64,000 bases of DNA from an uncultured Rhodospirillales bacterium (lineage in GTDB: Bacteria; Pseudomonadota; Alphaproteobacteria; Acetobacterales; Acetobacteraceae): assembly GCA_903865895.1 (NCBI GenBank), contig CAIPLM010000084.1:42576-106575 (forward strand), written 5' to 3'. This document shows, piece after piece, positions 1 to 9,837 of this stretch (position 1 is the first letter of the stretch; each line of letters opens with the position of its first letter). The position numbers and the translations under genes are program-made. The notes beneath the pieces were generated by a model that worked only from the letters and a program-made list of their open reading frames with translations, made no database searches and had not been told where the DNA came from.

Positions 1-120
1 GACCAGGCGCTGTACCAGGCGAAGCGCAGCGGGCGAAACCGCATGGTTTTCTGGCAACCGACGACACCCCAGCTGTCCAACCCCGCCGTATCAGACGCGG
101 TGCGGACCGGCACAGACTGA
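1..120 (+). CDS. C-terminal end of a GGDEF-domain protein (partial)
   Basis: The last 39 codons of a gene that enters from the left edge, ending at TGA 118-120. The visible residues DQALYQAKRSGRNRMVFW match the conserved C-terminal end of GGDEF domains (ALYxAKxxGRNR), so the protein is probably a diguanylate cyclase making the second messenger c-di-GMP. About 21 non-conserved residues follow the domain. The GG(D/E)EF active site and any sensory domain lie outside the window, so activity cannot be judged. It converges on rpmG. Confidence 0.8.
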   Translation, partial: DQALYQAKRSGRNRMVFWQPTTPQLSNPAVSDAVRTGTD

Positions 121-152
121 CGTCCCCCAACGCCGGTCGCCCTCATAAACGT

Positions 153-182
153 AAAAAAGGCGACCGCAATTGCGCGGTCACC
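153..182 (-). terminator. Rho-independent terminator downstream of rpmG
   Basis: Read on the minus strand, a GC-rich hairpin (arms at about 172-182 and 159-167, loop AATT) is followed directly by six T (153-158). It lies about 50 bases past the rpmG stop and would end the long pyrB-to-rpmG run. Confidence 0.65.
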
Positions 183-206
183 TCGTTCACATCGGAAGAT
201 CAACAG

Positions 207-229
207 GGCACCCCGATGGCCGGGGTGCC
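207..229 (-). other. GC-rich hairpin next to rpmG stop
   Basis: Perfect 9-bp inverted repeat GGCACCCCG/CGGGGTGCC with a 5-base loop, 5 bases beyond the rpmG stop. There is no T-run, so it may stabilise the 3' end or help the terminator farther on. Confidence 0.5.
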
Positions 230-234
230 GCCGA

Positions 235-402
235 TCACTTAATCTTGGCTTCCTTGAACGCAACATGCTTGCGCACGACGGGGTCGTACTTCAGCATCTC
301 CATCTTGCCGGTCTGGGCGCGGGCGTTCTTCTTGGTGACGTAGAAATACCCGGTGTCAGCGGTTGACACGAGCTTGATCTGGATGGTGTTGGACTTGGCC
401 AT
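235..402 (-). CDS. rpmG: 50S ribosomal protein L33
   Basis: A 55-residue basic protein starting [20 protein letters not shown] and ending [11 protein letters not shown], typical of bacterial L33, a component of the large ribosomal subunit near the E site. It has no cysteine, so it is the zinc-free (C-) form, whereas the L32 encoded at 32863 keeps its zinc-ribbon cysteines. It is the last gene of the minus-strand run from pyrB and is followed by a hairpin and a T-run terminator. Rnr ends 115 bases upstream, so it may also have its own promoter. Confidence 0.93.
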   Translation of the reverse strand: MAKSNTIQIKLVSTADTGYFYVTKKNARAQTGKMEMLKYDPVVRKHVAFKEAKIK

Positions 403-517
403 GATACTTTCCGAGATACTTAGCGAACAGAGAGGCGCGCGGCTGCGCGCGCCGATGGAAGTCGTCTAATTGCGCATCATGCCCCGCGCCGTCAAGTGAG
501 AACCGGATGCTGCCACG

Positions 518-2758
518 TCATCGCCGCTTCCACGGTTGGCGCCGTGTTCGGCCGCCGGGGCCTTGCAGGATGTGGAACACCAGACCGCCGGTCACCGGGC
601 TCGCCTCGGAGAGCCTGACCTCGACCTCCTGGGCGAGGCGGAACACCAGGCCGTTGCGCCGCCCAGTCAGTGTCTGCGTCGCCTCGTCGTGGATGTAGAA
701 ATCCTCCGGCAAGGTCGAGATCGGCACCAGGCCGCTGGCGCCATTGCCGGCGACGGTGACGAACAGGCCGAACCGGGTGACACCGGAGATGCGCGCGTCA
801 AACGTGGCGCCCACCTTGTCCATCATGAAGGCGGCGAGGTAGCGGTCCGTCGCGTCGCGCTCGGCCAGGGCGGCACGGCGTTCGGTGGCGGTGATATGCT
901 CGCAGGTCTCGGCGAAATGGGCGCCATCGCCCGGCTCCAGCCCGCCGACGCCGAGTTCCAGCCCGGCGATGAGGGCGCGATGCACCATGAGATCGGCATA
1001 GCGGCGAATCGGGCTGGTGAAATGGGCGTAGCGCGGCAGCGCGAGGCCGAAATGGCCGATATTCTCCACGTCATACGCCGCCTGCATCTGGCTGCGCAGC
1101 ACCACCTCGTTCACCAGCGGCCCTTCCTCGGTGCCGGCGACGCGCTTCAGCACGCGGTCAAGGTCGCGCGGATGGATCTGCCCGCCCGGCGGCAAGGCGA
1201 TGTCAAAGCCGCGCAGGAAGGTGCGCAGGGTCTCGAGCTTCTCCTCCGAGGGCGGCGCGTGGATGCGGTAGACGCAGGGCTGGTGCAGCCGCTCCAACTC
1301 CTCGGCGGCGCAGACATTGGCCAGCACCATGAACTCCTCGATCAGCCGATGGCTGTCGAGCCGGGGGCGCGGGGCCACGGAGGCAACCTTGCCCGCCTCA
1401 TCCAGCACCACACGGCGTTCGGGCAGGTCGAGATCGAGCGTGCCGCGGGCGTTGCGCACGTCGAGCAAGGCGCGGAAGGCGTCGTAGAGGGCGGGGATCG
1501 GCAGGCCGAGGTCCTCGCCGGCATCCTGCGCCGCTTGCACCTGCTCATAGGTGAGGCGGGCGGCGCTCTTCATGAGGCCGCGGCCGAAGCGGTGGCCGGT
1601 TTTACGGCCGGCTGCATCGAGCGTCATCTCAACGAACAGGCAGCCGCGATCCTCCGCCGGGCGCAGGCTGCACCAACCGTTGGAGAGCACCTCCGGCAGC
1701 ATCGGCACCACGCGATCGGGGAAGTAGCAGGAATTGCCGCGCGTTCGCGCCGCCCGGTCGAGCGCCGAGCCGGGGCGGACGTAGTGAGCGACGTCGGCGA
1801 TGGCGACGATGAGGCGAAAGCCGCTGGCCGTGCGTTCGGCGAACACCGCGTCATCGAAATCCCGCGCATCCTCGCCATCGATGGTCACCAGTGGGGTGTC
1901 GCGCAGGTCGACCCGACCGCGCACCGGGGTGGCGCGCGCCTTGTCGGCCTCGGCGAGGGCTTCGGCGGAGAATTCGGTGGGGATGTCGTGGGTGTGGATG
2001 ACGATGAGGGATACCGCGCGGGCATCACCCATGTTGCCGAGGCGCTCGATGATACGCACCGGCTTCATGCCGTAGCCGCGGGAGGGCAGGGGCTCGCCCA
2101 GCACGATTTCGCCTGCCTCCGCGCCGCCGCTCTCCCCGGGCGGCACCGCCCATTCCGCCTTCACCCGCCGATCGGTCGGCTCGATGCGGCCATGACCGCC
2201 CGTGCCCGGGCGGTAGACGCCGAGCACGCGGGCGGGCGCGTCGGTCAGGCGTTTCAGGGTGCGCCCGGCGAAGCGGCCGGGGCCGATCGGGTGGATTTTC
2301 GCCACCACGCGCTCGCCGGGGGCGAGGGCGGCGCGGCCGCGCGGCTCGGCCTCCATGACGATGACTGGCGGCGGGCCGTCGCCCTCCCACTGCACCGGGC
2401 GGGCCAGCGCCTCACCGTCGGAGTCGATCCCGGTGATGCGGACTTCCAACACGTCGCGCTCCGGCTCGCGCACGCGGGGCGACGGGGAGGGCGGCGGATC
2501 ATCGTCACGATTCGCTGACCCGCCGGCGCCGAGGCTCTTCAGCAGGCCGCGCACGGCGTTGGAATGCTCAGGGCCGAGGCCGAAATGGCGCATCACCTCG
2601 CGCTTGCCGACATGGTCTGGCGTGGTCTCGATGAAGCGGCGGATCTCCTCGCGGCTAGGTGCCCCGCTCGGACGTGGCGCCATGCCGGCGCCGCGGGTGC
2701 CCGGCCGCTTGTCCTTGCCACCGGCGGCGCGTGCGCCCGGTCGGCCGGAGCGTTTCAT
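518..2758 (-). CDS. rnr: Ribonuclease R
   Basis: A 746-residue processive 3'-5' exoribonuclease that degrades structured RNA. The order is: basic N-terminus (about 1-40), winged-helix segment (REEIRRFIETTPDHVGKREV), cold-shock-like OB region, central RNB domain with the acidic active-site cluster DGEDARDFDDAV, and a C-terminal S1 domain (ARISGVTRFGLFVTV). The tail is Arg-rich. Length fits the family. The start lies one base past the topA stop, so the two are probably co-transcribed and translationally coupled. Confidence 0.95.
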   Translation of the reverse strand: MKRSGRPGARAAGGKDKRPGTRGAGMAPRPSGAPSREEIRRFIETTPDHVGKREVMRHFGLGPEHSNAVRGLLKSLGAGGSANRDDDPPPSPSPRVREPERDVLEVRITGIDSDGEALARPVQWEGDGPPPVIVMEAEPRGRAALAPGERVVAKIHPIGPGRFAGRTLKRLTDAPARVLGVYRPGTGGHGRIEPTDRRVKAEWAVPPGESGGAEAGEIVLGEPLPSRGYGMKPVRIIERLGNMGDARAVSLIVIHTHDIPTEFSAEALAEADKARATPVRGRVDLRDTPLVTIDGEDARDFDDAVFAERTASGFRLIVAIADVAHYVRPGSALDRAARTRGNSCYFPDRVVPMLPEVLSNGWCSLRPAEDRGCLFVEMTLDAAGRKTGHRFGRGLMKSAARLTYEQVQAAQDAGEDLGLPIPALYDAFRALLDVRNARGTLDLDLPERRVVLDEAGKVASVAPRPRLDSHRLIEEFMVLANVCAAEELERLHQPCVYRIHAPPSEEKLETLRTFLRGFDIALPPGGQIHPRDLDRVLKRVAGTEEGPLVNEVVLRSQMQAAYDVENIGHFGLALPRYAHFTSPIRRYADLMVHRALIAGLELGVGGLEPGDGAHFAETCEHITATERRAALAERDATDRYLAAFMMDKVGATFDARISGVTRFGLFVTVAGNGASGLVPISTLPEDFYIHDEATQTLTGRRNGLVFRLAQEVEVRLSEASPVTGGLVFHILQGPGGRTRRQPWKRR

Positions 2759-2759
2759 C

Positions 2760-5459
2760 TCAGGTTTTGGCCTTGGCCGTCGGCTTCTTCTTGACGGCGG
2801 GCTTCTTGGCAGCCGGCTTTTTGGCCGCGGGTTTCTTTGCGGCGGCGGCCGACTTCTCGGCCTTCACCTTCGGCCCCTTCACCGCCGCCGGCTTGGCCGC
2901 CTTGGCCCCCTTGCGGGCCGCGAAGCCGCGCGGTTTCAGCACCTTGCCCTTCTCGACCAGCAGCGCTACCGCCTGCTCCATCGCGATGTCGTCCATCGTG
3001 AGGTCGCGCGGCAGGGTGGCGACGGTGTTGCCGTGCTGCACATAAGGGCCGAAGCGGCCCTTGCGCACCAGCACCGGCTCCTTGTCCTTGGGATGCGGGC
3101 CGAGCGTACGCACCGAGGCGAGCTTCTGTGCCAGCACATCCACCGCCCGGTTGAGCCCGACGGTCAGCACGTCGTCATCCTTGTCGAGCGAGGCGAACAC
3201 GCCGCCCATCTTCACGAAAGGCCCGAAGCGGCCGAGCCCGGCCTCGATGATCTCGCCGGTTTCGGGGTGCGGCCCCACTTCGCGCGGCAGTGAGAGCAGG
3301 CCGAGGGCCTGCTCCAGCGTCACGCTGTCACCCTCCACGCCCTTGGGCAGCGAGGCCCGGCGTGGCTTGCGCTTGGCGCCGGCCTCCTGCTCGCCCTGCT
3401 GCACGTAAACGCCGTAGGGGCCGCGCCGCACCGTGACCGCCTCGCCGCTCTCGGGGTGATGGCCAAGCTCGCGCATCCCCTCCTTCAGCGTGCCGCCATC
3501 CTCCTCGGCGCCATCGATGGCGAGGCGGCGGGTGTATTGGCATTCCGGGTAGTTGGAGCAGCCGATGAAGCTGCCATGCCGCCCGAGCTTGAGGCCAAGC
3601 CGCCCCTTGTTGCAGGAGGGGCAGCCGCGCGGGTCGGTGCCGTCCTCGCGGATCGGGAAGAAATGCGGGCCGAGATCGTTGTCGAGCGCGGTGATGACGT
3701 CGCTGATTTTCAGCTCGCGGGTATTCTCGATCGCCTTGGAGAACTGCTCCCAGAAGGCGCGCATCACCGCCCGCCAATTGGCCCGCCCGCCTGAGATATC
3801 GTCAAGCTGCTCCTCGAGCCCGGCGGTGAAGCCAGGATCGACGTAGCGCTCGAAGAAGCTGGTCAGGAAGGCGGTGACGAGGCGGCCGCGGTCCTCGGGG
3901 ACGAAGCGCTTCTTGTCGAGTTTGACGTAGTTGCGGTCCTGCAGAACGGTCAGGATCGAGGCGTAGGTGGAGGGGCGGCCGATGCCGAGCTCCTCCATCT
4001 TCTTCACCAGGCTGGCCTCGGAGAAGCGCGGCGGCGGCTGGGTGAAGTGCTGATCGGCACTGACCCAACCCTGCGGGGCGCTGCCATGGCGCAGCGGATC
4101 GCGCTCGCGCATCGGCGGCAGCATGCGGTTATCGTCCTCGCCGCCCTCTGCCGCGTCGTCCTGGTCCTCACGGTAGAGCTTGAGGAAGCCGTCAAAGGCG
4201 AGAATCGAGCCGGTGGCGCGCAGGCGGGGGCCGGCGGGCTTGCCGGGATCGGCGGTCTCGACGGTCACCTGGTCAAGCTCGGCCGACTGCATCTGGCTCG
4301 CCACCGCGCGCTTCCAGACGAGTTCATAGAGGCGGCGCTGGTCGGGGCTGAGGTAGCGGCCGGCATCGTCCGGTGTGAGGGAGACATCGGTCGGGCGGAT
4401 CGCCTCGTGGGCCTCCTGGGCGTTCTTGGCGCGGCTGGTGTATTCGCGCGGCGCGGCCGGCAGATAGTCATTGCCGTAGCTGCCCTGCACGTGGCCGCGA
4501 ATGGCGGTGATCGCCTCCTGCGCCATCTGCACGCCATCGGTTCGCATATAGGTGATCAGGCCGACGGTATCACCGCCGATATCGACGCCCTCATAGAGCC
4601 CCTGGGCGACCCGCATCGTCTGCTGGGCGCCGAAACCGAGCTTGCGGGACGCCTCCTGCTGCAACGTGGAGGTGGTGAAGGGCGGCGGCGGGTTGCGTTT
4701 GACGCGGCGGCGCTCGACGGAAGAAACCGCGAAATCCCCGGCCTCCACCTGCGCCTTGGCGGCCTCGGCCAGGGCGCGGGTGTTGAGGTCGAACTGATCG
4801 AGCCGCTTGCCGTTGAGGTGGGTGAGGCGGGCGGTGAAGGGGGCGTTCGATGGCGTGAGGAACTGGGCCTCGATCGTCCAGTATTCCCGCGGCCGGAACG
4901 CCTCGATCTCGGCCTCGCGCTCGCAGATCAGGCGCAGCGCCACGGATTGCACCCGCCCGGCGCTGCGGCTGCCCGGCAATTTGCGCCAGAGCACCGGCGA
5001 GAGGGTGAAACCCACGAGATAGTCGAGCGCGCGGCGGGCGAGGTAGGCCTCGATCAGCGGCTGGTCGAGCTCGCGGGGATGGGCGATGGCGTAGCGGACG
5101 GCGTTGCGGGTGATCTCATTGAAGGTGATGCGGTGCACCTTCACGTTTTTGAGTACATTCCGCTCCGCCAGCATGGCCTGCACATGCCAGGAAATCGCCT
5201 CGCCCTCGCGATCCGGGTCGGTCGCGAGGTAGAGCGTCTTGGCGCCCTTGAGCGCCTTGGCGATGGCGGTGACCTGCTTGTCACCCCGGGAATCGGCCTC
5301 CCAATCCATCTCGAAGTCCTGCTCCGGGCGAACGGAACCATCCTTCGGCGGCAGGTCTCGGACATGCCCGAAGCTCGCCAGCACGGTATAGCCGCCGCCG
5401 AGATACTTGTTGATTGTCTTGGCCTTAGCAGGCGATTCGACGACAACGACGTCCGACAT
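2760..5459 (-). CDS. topA: DNA topoisomerase I (type IA)
   Basis: An 899-residue enzyme that relaxes negative supercoils. The N-terminal TOPRIM domain shows E8 (VVVESPAKAKTINKYL) and the DPDREGE motif at 81-87. The catalytic tyrosine is Y304 in LITYMRTDGV. One four-cysteine zinc-finger segment (CPSCNKGRLG...GCSNYPEC) follows, then repeated C-terminal topoisomerase domains. The last ~55 residues are Lys/Ala/Pro-rich with repeated AAKKP units, a DNA-binding tail common in high-GC bacteria. It lies between dprA (18-base gap) and rnr (1-base gap). Confidence 0.96.
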   Translation of the reverse strand: MSDVVVVESPAKAKTINKYLGGGYTVLASFGHVRDLPPKDGSVRPEQDFEMDWEADSRGDKQVTAIAKALKGAKTLYLATDPDREGEAISWHVQAMLAERNVLKNVKVHRITFNEITRNAVRYAIAHPRELDQPLIEAYLARRALDYLVGFTLSPVLWRKLPGSRSAGRVQSVALRLICEREAEIEAFRPREYWTIEAQFLTPSNAPFTARLTHLNGKRLDQFDLNTRALAEAAKAQVEAGDFAVSSVERRRVKRNPPPPFTTSTLQQEASRKLGFGAQQTMRVAQGLYEGVDIGGDTVGLITYMRTDGVQMAQEAITAIRGHVQGSYGNDYLPAAPREYTSRAKNAQEAHEAIRPTDVSLTPDDAGRYLSPDQRRLYELVWKRAVASQMQSAELDQVTVETADPGKPAGPRLRATGSILAFDGFLKLYREDQDDAAEGGEDDNRMLPPMRERDPLRHGSAPQGWVSADQHFTQPPPRFSEASLVKKMEELGIGRPSTYASILTVLQDRNYVKLDKKRFVPEDRGRLVTAFLTSFFERYVDPGFTAGLEEQLDDISGGRANWRAVMRAFWEQFSKAIENTRELKISDVITALDNDLGPHFFPIREDGTDPRGCPSCNKGRLGLKLGRHGSFIGCSNYPECQYTRRLAIDGAEEDGGTLKEGMRELGHHPESGEAVTVRRGPYGVYVQQGEQEAGAKRKPRRASLPKGVEGDSVTLEQALGLLSLPREVGPHPETGEIIEAGLGRFGPFVKMGGVFASLDKDDDVLTVGLNRAVDVLAQKLASVRTLGPHPKDKEPVLVRKGRFGPYVQHGNTVATLPRDLTMDDIAMEQAVALLVEKGKVLKPRGFAARKGAKAAKPAAVKGPKVKAEKSAAAAKKPAAKKPAAKKPAVKKKPTAKAKT

Positions 5460-5477
5460 TTTGCTCCGTTCTTCGGG

Positions 5478-6593
5478 CTAGGCGCCCCATCCGGCTATGA
5501 GCGCAATCCGGTGCCCGGACAGCGTCTCGATCCTGCCCGCGATCTCCAGATCCAGCAGTAGGGAATTGACCACGGAGGCCGGTAGTTGGCAGCGCCGGAT
5601 GAGATCGTCAACTGCGGTCGGTGACGGACCGAGCAGGTTGACGATGGTTTGAAGTGCCTCGGCATGCGCGCCGGGCGGCAATTCGGCCTCCGGGGCGGCG
5701 TCCGCGAAGCCTTCGGCGCCCTCGTAGAGCGGCGCTTGGGCCAGCCCGCCGGAGAGCAGGGCGATCACGTCCTCGGCGGTTTCGGTGAGGTGCGCGCCAT
5801 CGCGCAGCAGCCCGTTGGTGCCGCGGCAGCGCTCGTCGAGCGGCGAGCCGGGCACCGCGAACACCTCGCGATTGGCCTCGGCGGCGAGGCGGGCGGTGAT
5901 CAGGCTGCCCGATTTTAGCGCGGCCTCCACCACCACCACGCCGAGCGACAGCCCGGCGATCACCCGATTGCGGCGCGGGAAGTGGCGGGCCTGCGCCACC
6001 GTGCCCAGCGGCATTTCCGCCAGCACCACCCCTTCGCGGCCGATGCGGCGTTGTAGGGCGGCGTTTTCCGGCGGGTAGAACGTGTCGATGCCACCGGCGA
6101 TGCAGGCGATGGTGGTGCCGCGGGAGAGGGCGCCGAGATGGGCCGCGGTGTCGATCCCGCGCGCCAGGCCGGAGACCACGGCGAAGCCGGCCTCGGCGAG
6201 CCCGGCGGCCAACATCTCGGCGATGCGCCGGCCATTGGCCGAGGCATTACGGCTGCCGACGATGCCGACCGCGCGGCGGCTGGCAATCACCGGCTCCCCG
6301 ACTGCGGCGAGCACCGGTGGCGGGTCGGGCAAGGTGGCGAGCAGTGGTGGGTATCCTGGTGTACCGTAGATCAGCACTTGCCCGCCGATTTGTTCGACGG
6401 CTGCGATTTCGCGCTCGGCCGTCCGCCGGTCCGGCACCGCGAGCGGCGCGCGGCGGCCGGCGGCGCGGGCGATTTCCGGCAGGCCGTCGATCGCGGCTGT
6501 GGCGTTGCCGAAGCGGGCGAGCAGGCGGCGAAACGTGATGGGGCCGACGCCCTCCGTGCGCGCGAGACGGAAGGCGTCGGCCGCATCGCTCAT
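5478..6593 (-). CDS. dprA: DNA-processing protein DprA
   Basis: DprA (371 aa) binds incoming single-stranded DNA and loads RecA during natural transformation. An N-terminal helical segment is followed by the Rossmann-like DprA fold (GSRNASANGRRIAEML, SGLARGIDTAAH) and a C-terminal winged helix (AVDDLIRRCQLPASVVNSLL). I chose ATG 6593 (MSDAADAF) because it overlaps the plsY stop by 4 bases (ATGA); the frame stays open to 6893, but that part lies inside plsY and is not DprA-like. ComEC (11288) and ComM (52536) genes are also in this window. Confidence 0.93.
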   Translation of the reverse strand: MSDAADAFRLARTEGVGPITFRRLLARFGNATAAIDGLPEIARAAGRRAPLAVPDRRTAEREIAAVEQIGGQVLIYGTPGYPPLLATLPDPPPVLAAVGEPVIASRRAVGIVGSRNASANGRRIAEMLAAGLAEAGFAVVSGLARGIDTAAHLGALSRGTTIACIAGGIDTFYPPENAALQRRIGREGVVLAEMPLGTVAQARHFPRRNRVIAGLSLGVVVVEAALKSGSLITARLAAEANREVFAVPGSPLDERCRGTNGLLRDGAHLTETAEDVIALLSGGLAQAPLYEGAEGFADAAPEAELPPGAHAEALQTIVNLLGPSPTAVDDLIRRCQLPASVVNSLLLDLEIAGRIETLSGHRIALIAGWGA

Positions 6594-7198
6594 TTTTTCG
6601 CGCCGATCCGTGGCTCCGTACCGGCGATCAGGCGGCGGATATTGTCCTTGTGGCGCAGCACCACGAGGGCGACGGCCGCCAGCACCAGGCCCAGCACCGG
6701 CTGCGGCGAGCCGAGCAGCCAGGCGAGAATGGGCGCGGCCACGGCGGCGGCGAGTGAGGCGGCCGAGGACATGCGCAGCAGGAACGCGGTCAACAGCCAC
6801 ACCACGGCCGCACCAACGGCCACTCGCCAATCCGCCACCAGCATGATGCCGAGCCCGGTGGCGACGCCCTTGCCGCCTTTGAATTTGAGCCACACCGGGT
6901 AGTTATGGCCGAGCAGGCTCGCCAGACCGCCGAAGAAAATACCCGGCACGCCCGCGATCGACGCCCCCAGCACCACGGCGAGGGAGCCCTTGGCGGCATC
7001 CAGCAGCAGCGTTCCGGCAGCCAGCCCTTTGCGGCCGGTCCGTAGTACGTTGGTGGCGCCGGTGCTGCCCGAGCCGATCTTCCGCACGTCACCAAGGCCC
7101 GCCGCCATGGTCAGCAGCAGGCCGAAGGGGATGGAGCCGAGGAGATAGCCGGCGATGGCCGCCAGCATCACCGCGGTTTCGCTGCTCATTCCCATCAT
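6590..7198 (-). CDS. plsY: Glycerol-3-phosphate acyltransferase PlsY
   Basis: A 202-residue inner-membrane enzyme that transfers an acyl group from acyl-phosphate to glycerol-3-phosphate, the first step of phospholipid synthesis. Family motifs are visible: GYLLGSIPFGLL, the glycine-rich GSGSTGATNVLRTG, and KFKGGKGVATGLG. Five or so hydrophobic spans alternate with these loops. It overlaps pyrC upstream and dprA downstream by 4 bases each. Its acyl-phosphate donor is made by PlsX, encoded at 33120. Confidence 0.95.
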   Translation of the reverse strand: MMGMSSETAVMLAAIAGYLLGSIPFGLLLTMAAGLGDVRKIGSGSTGATNVLRTGRKGLAAGTLLLDAAKGSLAVVLGASIAGVPGIFFGGLASLLGHNYPVWLKFKGGKGVATGLGIMLVADWRVAVGAAVVWLLTAFLLRMSSAASLAAAVAAPILAWLLGSPQPVLGLVLAAVALVVLRHKDNIRRLIAGTEPRIGAKK

Positions 7199-8469
7199 CC
7201 GAAAACCCTCCGCCCGGCTTTCCAGGTGCCGATCACCCGCCCCTCCAGCGCCCGCCCGTCGAATGGGGTGTTCTGCGCCCGGCCGGGCAGTTCTCCGGCC
7301 TCGACCTGCCAGGCGGCGTCGAGATCGAACAGGCAGAGATCGGCCGGGGCGCCCTTGGCGAGCGTGCCGGCTTTGACACCGAGCACATTGGCCGGGCCTG
7401 CGGTCAGCAGGCCGAGCGCGCGGGCGAGGGGGATGGCGCCGCCATGCACCTGGGCGAGGGTGACGGCCAGCAGGGTAGCGAGGCCAACCCCGCCGGCGGC
7501 CGCCTGGGCGAAGGGCAGGCGCTTGTCATCCGCGTCGCGCGGCTGGTGGTCCGAGGCGATGGCGTCGATGGTGCCATCGGCCAGCGCGGCGACCACCGCA
7601 AGGCGGTCTTCCTCGGCCCGCAAGGGCGGCGAGAGCTTGGCGTAGGTGCGGAAATTGCCGATCGCCGTCTCGTTGAGGTCGAAATAGGGCGGCGCAGTGT
7701 CGCAGGTGACGTCGAGCCCGTCGGCCTTGGCGGCGCGGATCAGGCCGATGGCCTCGCCGGTCGAGACATGGGCGAAGTGGAGCGCCCCGCCGGTCATGCG
7801 GAGCAGCCGAAGGTCCCGCGCCACCATCAGCGCTTCGGCGGCGGGGTGGATGGCGTGGAGGCCGAGGCGGGTGGCGAGTTCGCCGGAGGTCGCGGCGCCG
7901 CCCTCGGCCAGCGTCGGCTCCTCCGGGTGCTGCACCACACGGGCGCCGAAGGCTCTGGCGTAGGAGAGGATCAGACGCATCATCCGGGCCGAACCGATGG
8001 CGCGGGCGCCATCGGTGAAGGCGACGGCGCCGGCCTCGCGCAGCAGGCCGAGTTCGGCCAATTCCTCACCGCGGCAGCCCTTGGTGGCCGCCGCGTAGGG
8101 CAGAATTGTGAGGCTGCCGGTTTCCTCGCCACGGGCGCGCAGATGGCGCACCAAGGCGGGGTCATCGATCGCCGGCTTGGTGTCGGGCAGGGCGGCCAGC
8201 GTGGTGATGCCGCCCGCCGCCGCCGCCACCGCCGCCGAGGCGATGGTTTCGCGATATTCGCCGCCGGGCTCACCGACCTCGGCGCGCATGTCGACCAGCC
8301 CGGGGCACAGAATGGCGCTGTCACCGTCGATCACCTTTGCACCCTCGGGCCGGCCGATGCTGCGGCCGAGATCGGCGATCCTCCCATCGCGCACCAGCAG
8401 GGCGCCAAGCGTATCCAGGCCATTGGCGGGGTCCAGCAGGCGAACATTCTCGAAAATAAGGTCAGTCAT
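7195..8469 (-). CDS. pyrC: Dihydroorotase-like protein (PyrC', probably inactive)
   Basis: A 424-residue amidohydrolase-fold protein directly after pyrB (8-bp overlap). The barrel and flanking beta-sandwich are recognisable, but where active dihydroorotases have the metal-binding HxH (PGLxDxHxH), this one reads [14 protein letters not shown], with R62 and E64 in place of the histidines. The later motif is ASDHQPRD. This matches the PyrC' type, known from Pseudomonas as a non-catalytic partner of aspartate carbamoyltransferase. I infer a structural role and a separate active dihydroorotase elsewhere in the genome. Confidence 0.88.
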   Translation of the reverse strand: MTDLIFENVRLLDPANGLDTLGALLVRDGRIADLGRSIGRPEGAKVIDGDSAILCPGLVDMRAEVGEPGGEYRETIASAAVAAAAGGITTLAALPDTKPAIDDPALVRHLRARGEETGSLTILPYAAATKGCRGEELAELGLLREAGAVAFTDGARAIGSARMMRLILSYARAFGARVVQHPEEPTLAEGGAATSGELATRLGLHAIHPAAEALMVARDLRLLRMTGGALHFAHVSTGEAIGLIRAAKADGLDVTCDTAPPYFDLNETAIGNFRTYAKLSPPLRAEEDRLAVVAALADGTIDAIASDHQPRDADDKRLPFAQAAAGGVGLATLLAVTLAQVHGGAIPLARALGLLTAGPANVLGVKAGTLAKGAPADLCLFDLDAAWQVEAGELPGRAQNTPFDGRALEGRVIGTWKAGRRVFG

Positions 8470-9397
8470 TGCGCTGATTCCGCCGCGCCAGCATGTCGAG
8501 CACGGCCATGCGCACCGCGACGCCCATCTCGACCTGCTCCTTTATAAGGCTGCGGATCGGGTCGTCGGCCACGTCCGAGGCGATTTCCACACCGCGGTTC
8601 ATCGGGCCGGGATGCATTACCAGGGCATCGGGCTTGGCGAAGGCGAGTTTCTCGGCGTCCAGCCCGTAAAACCGGAAGAATTCGCGGAAGGAGGGGATCA
8701 GCCCGCGCGTCATGCGCTCCTTCTGCAGGCGGAGCATCATCACGATGTCGCAGCCCTCGAGCCCCTCGCGCATGTCGTGGAACACCTCGACGCCAAGGCG
8801 GGCGACCTCGGCCGGCATCAGCGTGGGCGGGCCGATCACCCGCACGCGGCTGCCCATGGCCGAGAGCAGGAAGATGTTGGAGCGGGCGACGCGGCTGTGC
8901 AGCACGTCACCGCAAATCGCCACCGTCAGCCCCTCCAGCCGGCCGCGGCGGCGGCGGATGGTGAGGGCGTCGAGCAGGGCCTGGGTGGGGTGCTCATGAG
9001 TGCCGTCACCGGCGTTGATCACCGCGGCATCCACCTTGCGGGCGAGCAGCGCCGGCGCCCCCGAGTCGCCGTGGCGGACCACCAGCAGATCGCAGTTCAT
9101 GGCGTTCAGCGTCGCCGCGGTGTCGAGCAGGGTTTCGCCCTTGTTCACCGAGGAGGTGGAGACCGACATGTTGATCACATCGGCGCCGAGCCGCTTACCC
9201 GCCAGCTCGAAGCTCGTGCGAGTACGCGTTGAATCTTCGAAAAAAAGATTGATCAGCGTGCGGCCGCGCAGGAGATCGCGCTGGGTTTTGCCGGAGCGGT
9301 TGAGCAGCGCGTAGCTCTCCGCGAGATCGAGCACGGACTCGATCTCGGGCGGGTGCATGCCCTCGATTTGCAGGAGGTGGCGGTGTGCTAGGGCCAA
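8462..9397 (-). CDS. pyrB: Aspartate carbamoyltransferase catalytic subunit
   Basis: A 311-residue enzyme joining carbamoyl phosphate and aspartate in pyrimidine synthesis. The carbamoyl-phosphate motif is [13 protein letters not shown], followed by [11 protein letters not shown] and the aspartate-loop region [12 protein letters not shown]. No in-frame ATG or GTG lies upstream of the conserved HRHLLQIEG, so TTG 9397 is taken as the start; the ATG at codon 14 would cut into the fold. It heads the seven-gene minus run and is divergent from the DUF427 gene. Confidence 0.94.
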   Translation of the reverse strand: MALAHRHLLQIEGMHPPEIESVLDLAESYALLNRSGKTQRDLLRGRTLINLFFEDSTRTRTSFELAGKRLGADVINMSVSTSSVNKGETLLDTAATLNAMNCDLLVVRHGDSGAPALLARKVDAAVINAGDGTHEHPTQALLDALTIRRRRGRLEGLTVAICGDVLHSRVARSNIFLLSAMGSRVRVIGPPTLMPAEVARLGVEVFHDMREGLEGCDIVMMLRLQKERMTRGLIPSFREFFRFYGLDAEKLAFAKPDALVMHPGPMNRGVEIASDVADDPIRSLIKEQVEMGVAVRMAVLDMLARRNQRND

Positions 9398-9477
9398 AGG
9401 ATGGGGTCCCGTCGGTAACGGGGCTGCAGGTTACAGGGGGGCGCCCGATCATGCTAGGCTGCCGCATGGAGGCCGCC

Positions 9478-9837
9478 ATGTCCGAGACCAAGCCGACCAA
9501 GGAAATCAGCATCGCGTCGACCCTCGGCCGCGTGCACGTCAGCTTCGCCGGGGTGACCATCGCCGACACCACTGCGGCACTCACGCTGCGTGAGTCGCCG
9601 TACGGGCCGGTGCAGTATATCCCGCGCAGCGACGTCCGCATGGAGCTTTGCCAGCGCACTGCGCACGCGAGCCATTGCCCCTGGAAGGGCGATGCCAGCT
9701 ATTACAGCGTCACCGTCGGCGATCGCACTACGGTCAACGCGATCTGGACCTACGAGACGCCGATCGAGGCAGTATCGGCGATCCGCGGCTACCTGGCTTT
9801 CTACCCCGATCGGGTCGACGCCATCGAGACCGGCTGA
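9478..9837 (+). CDS. DUF427 domain protein
   Basis: A 119-residue protein with the DUF427 signature: a beta-rich segment, then QYIPRSDVRMEL, HCPWKGDASYYSV and YLAFYPDRVDAIE. The family is widespread but its function is not established. I start at ATG 9478 because GGAGG (9468-9472) lies 5 bases ahead; an in-frame ATG exists at 9466. Its TGA (9835-9837) directly abuts the gltX stop on the other strand, the two forming the palindrome TGATCA. Confidence 0.85.
   Translation: MSETKPTKEISIASTLGRVHVSFAGVTIADTTAALTLRESPYGPVQYIPRSDVRMELCQRTAHASHCPWKGDASYYSVTVGDRTTVNAIWTYETPIEAVSAIRGYLAFYPDRVDAIETG

Noticed and set aside
536..2518. 660-codon plus-strand frame opposite rnr
   Set aside because: Shadow of the RNase R gene; composition is typical of antisense translation.
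2760..2935. AAKKP repeats as a tandem DNA repeat
   Set aside because: They encode the basic C-terminal tail of topoisomerase I, a known family feature.
6594..6893. N-terminal extension of dprA
   Set aside because: It lies wholly within plsY and is not DprA-like; ATG 6593 overlapping the plsY stop is the natural start.
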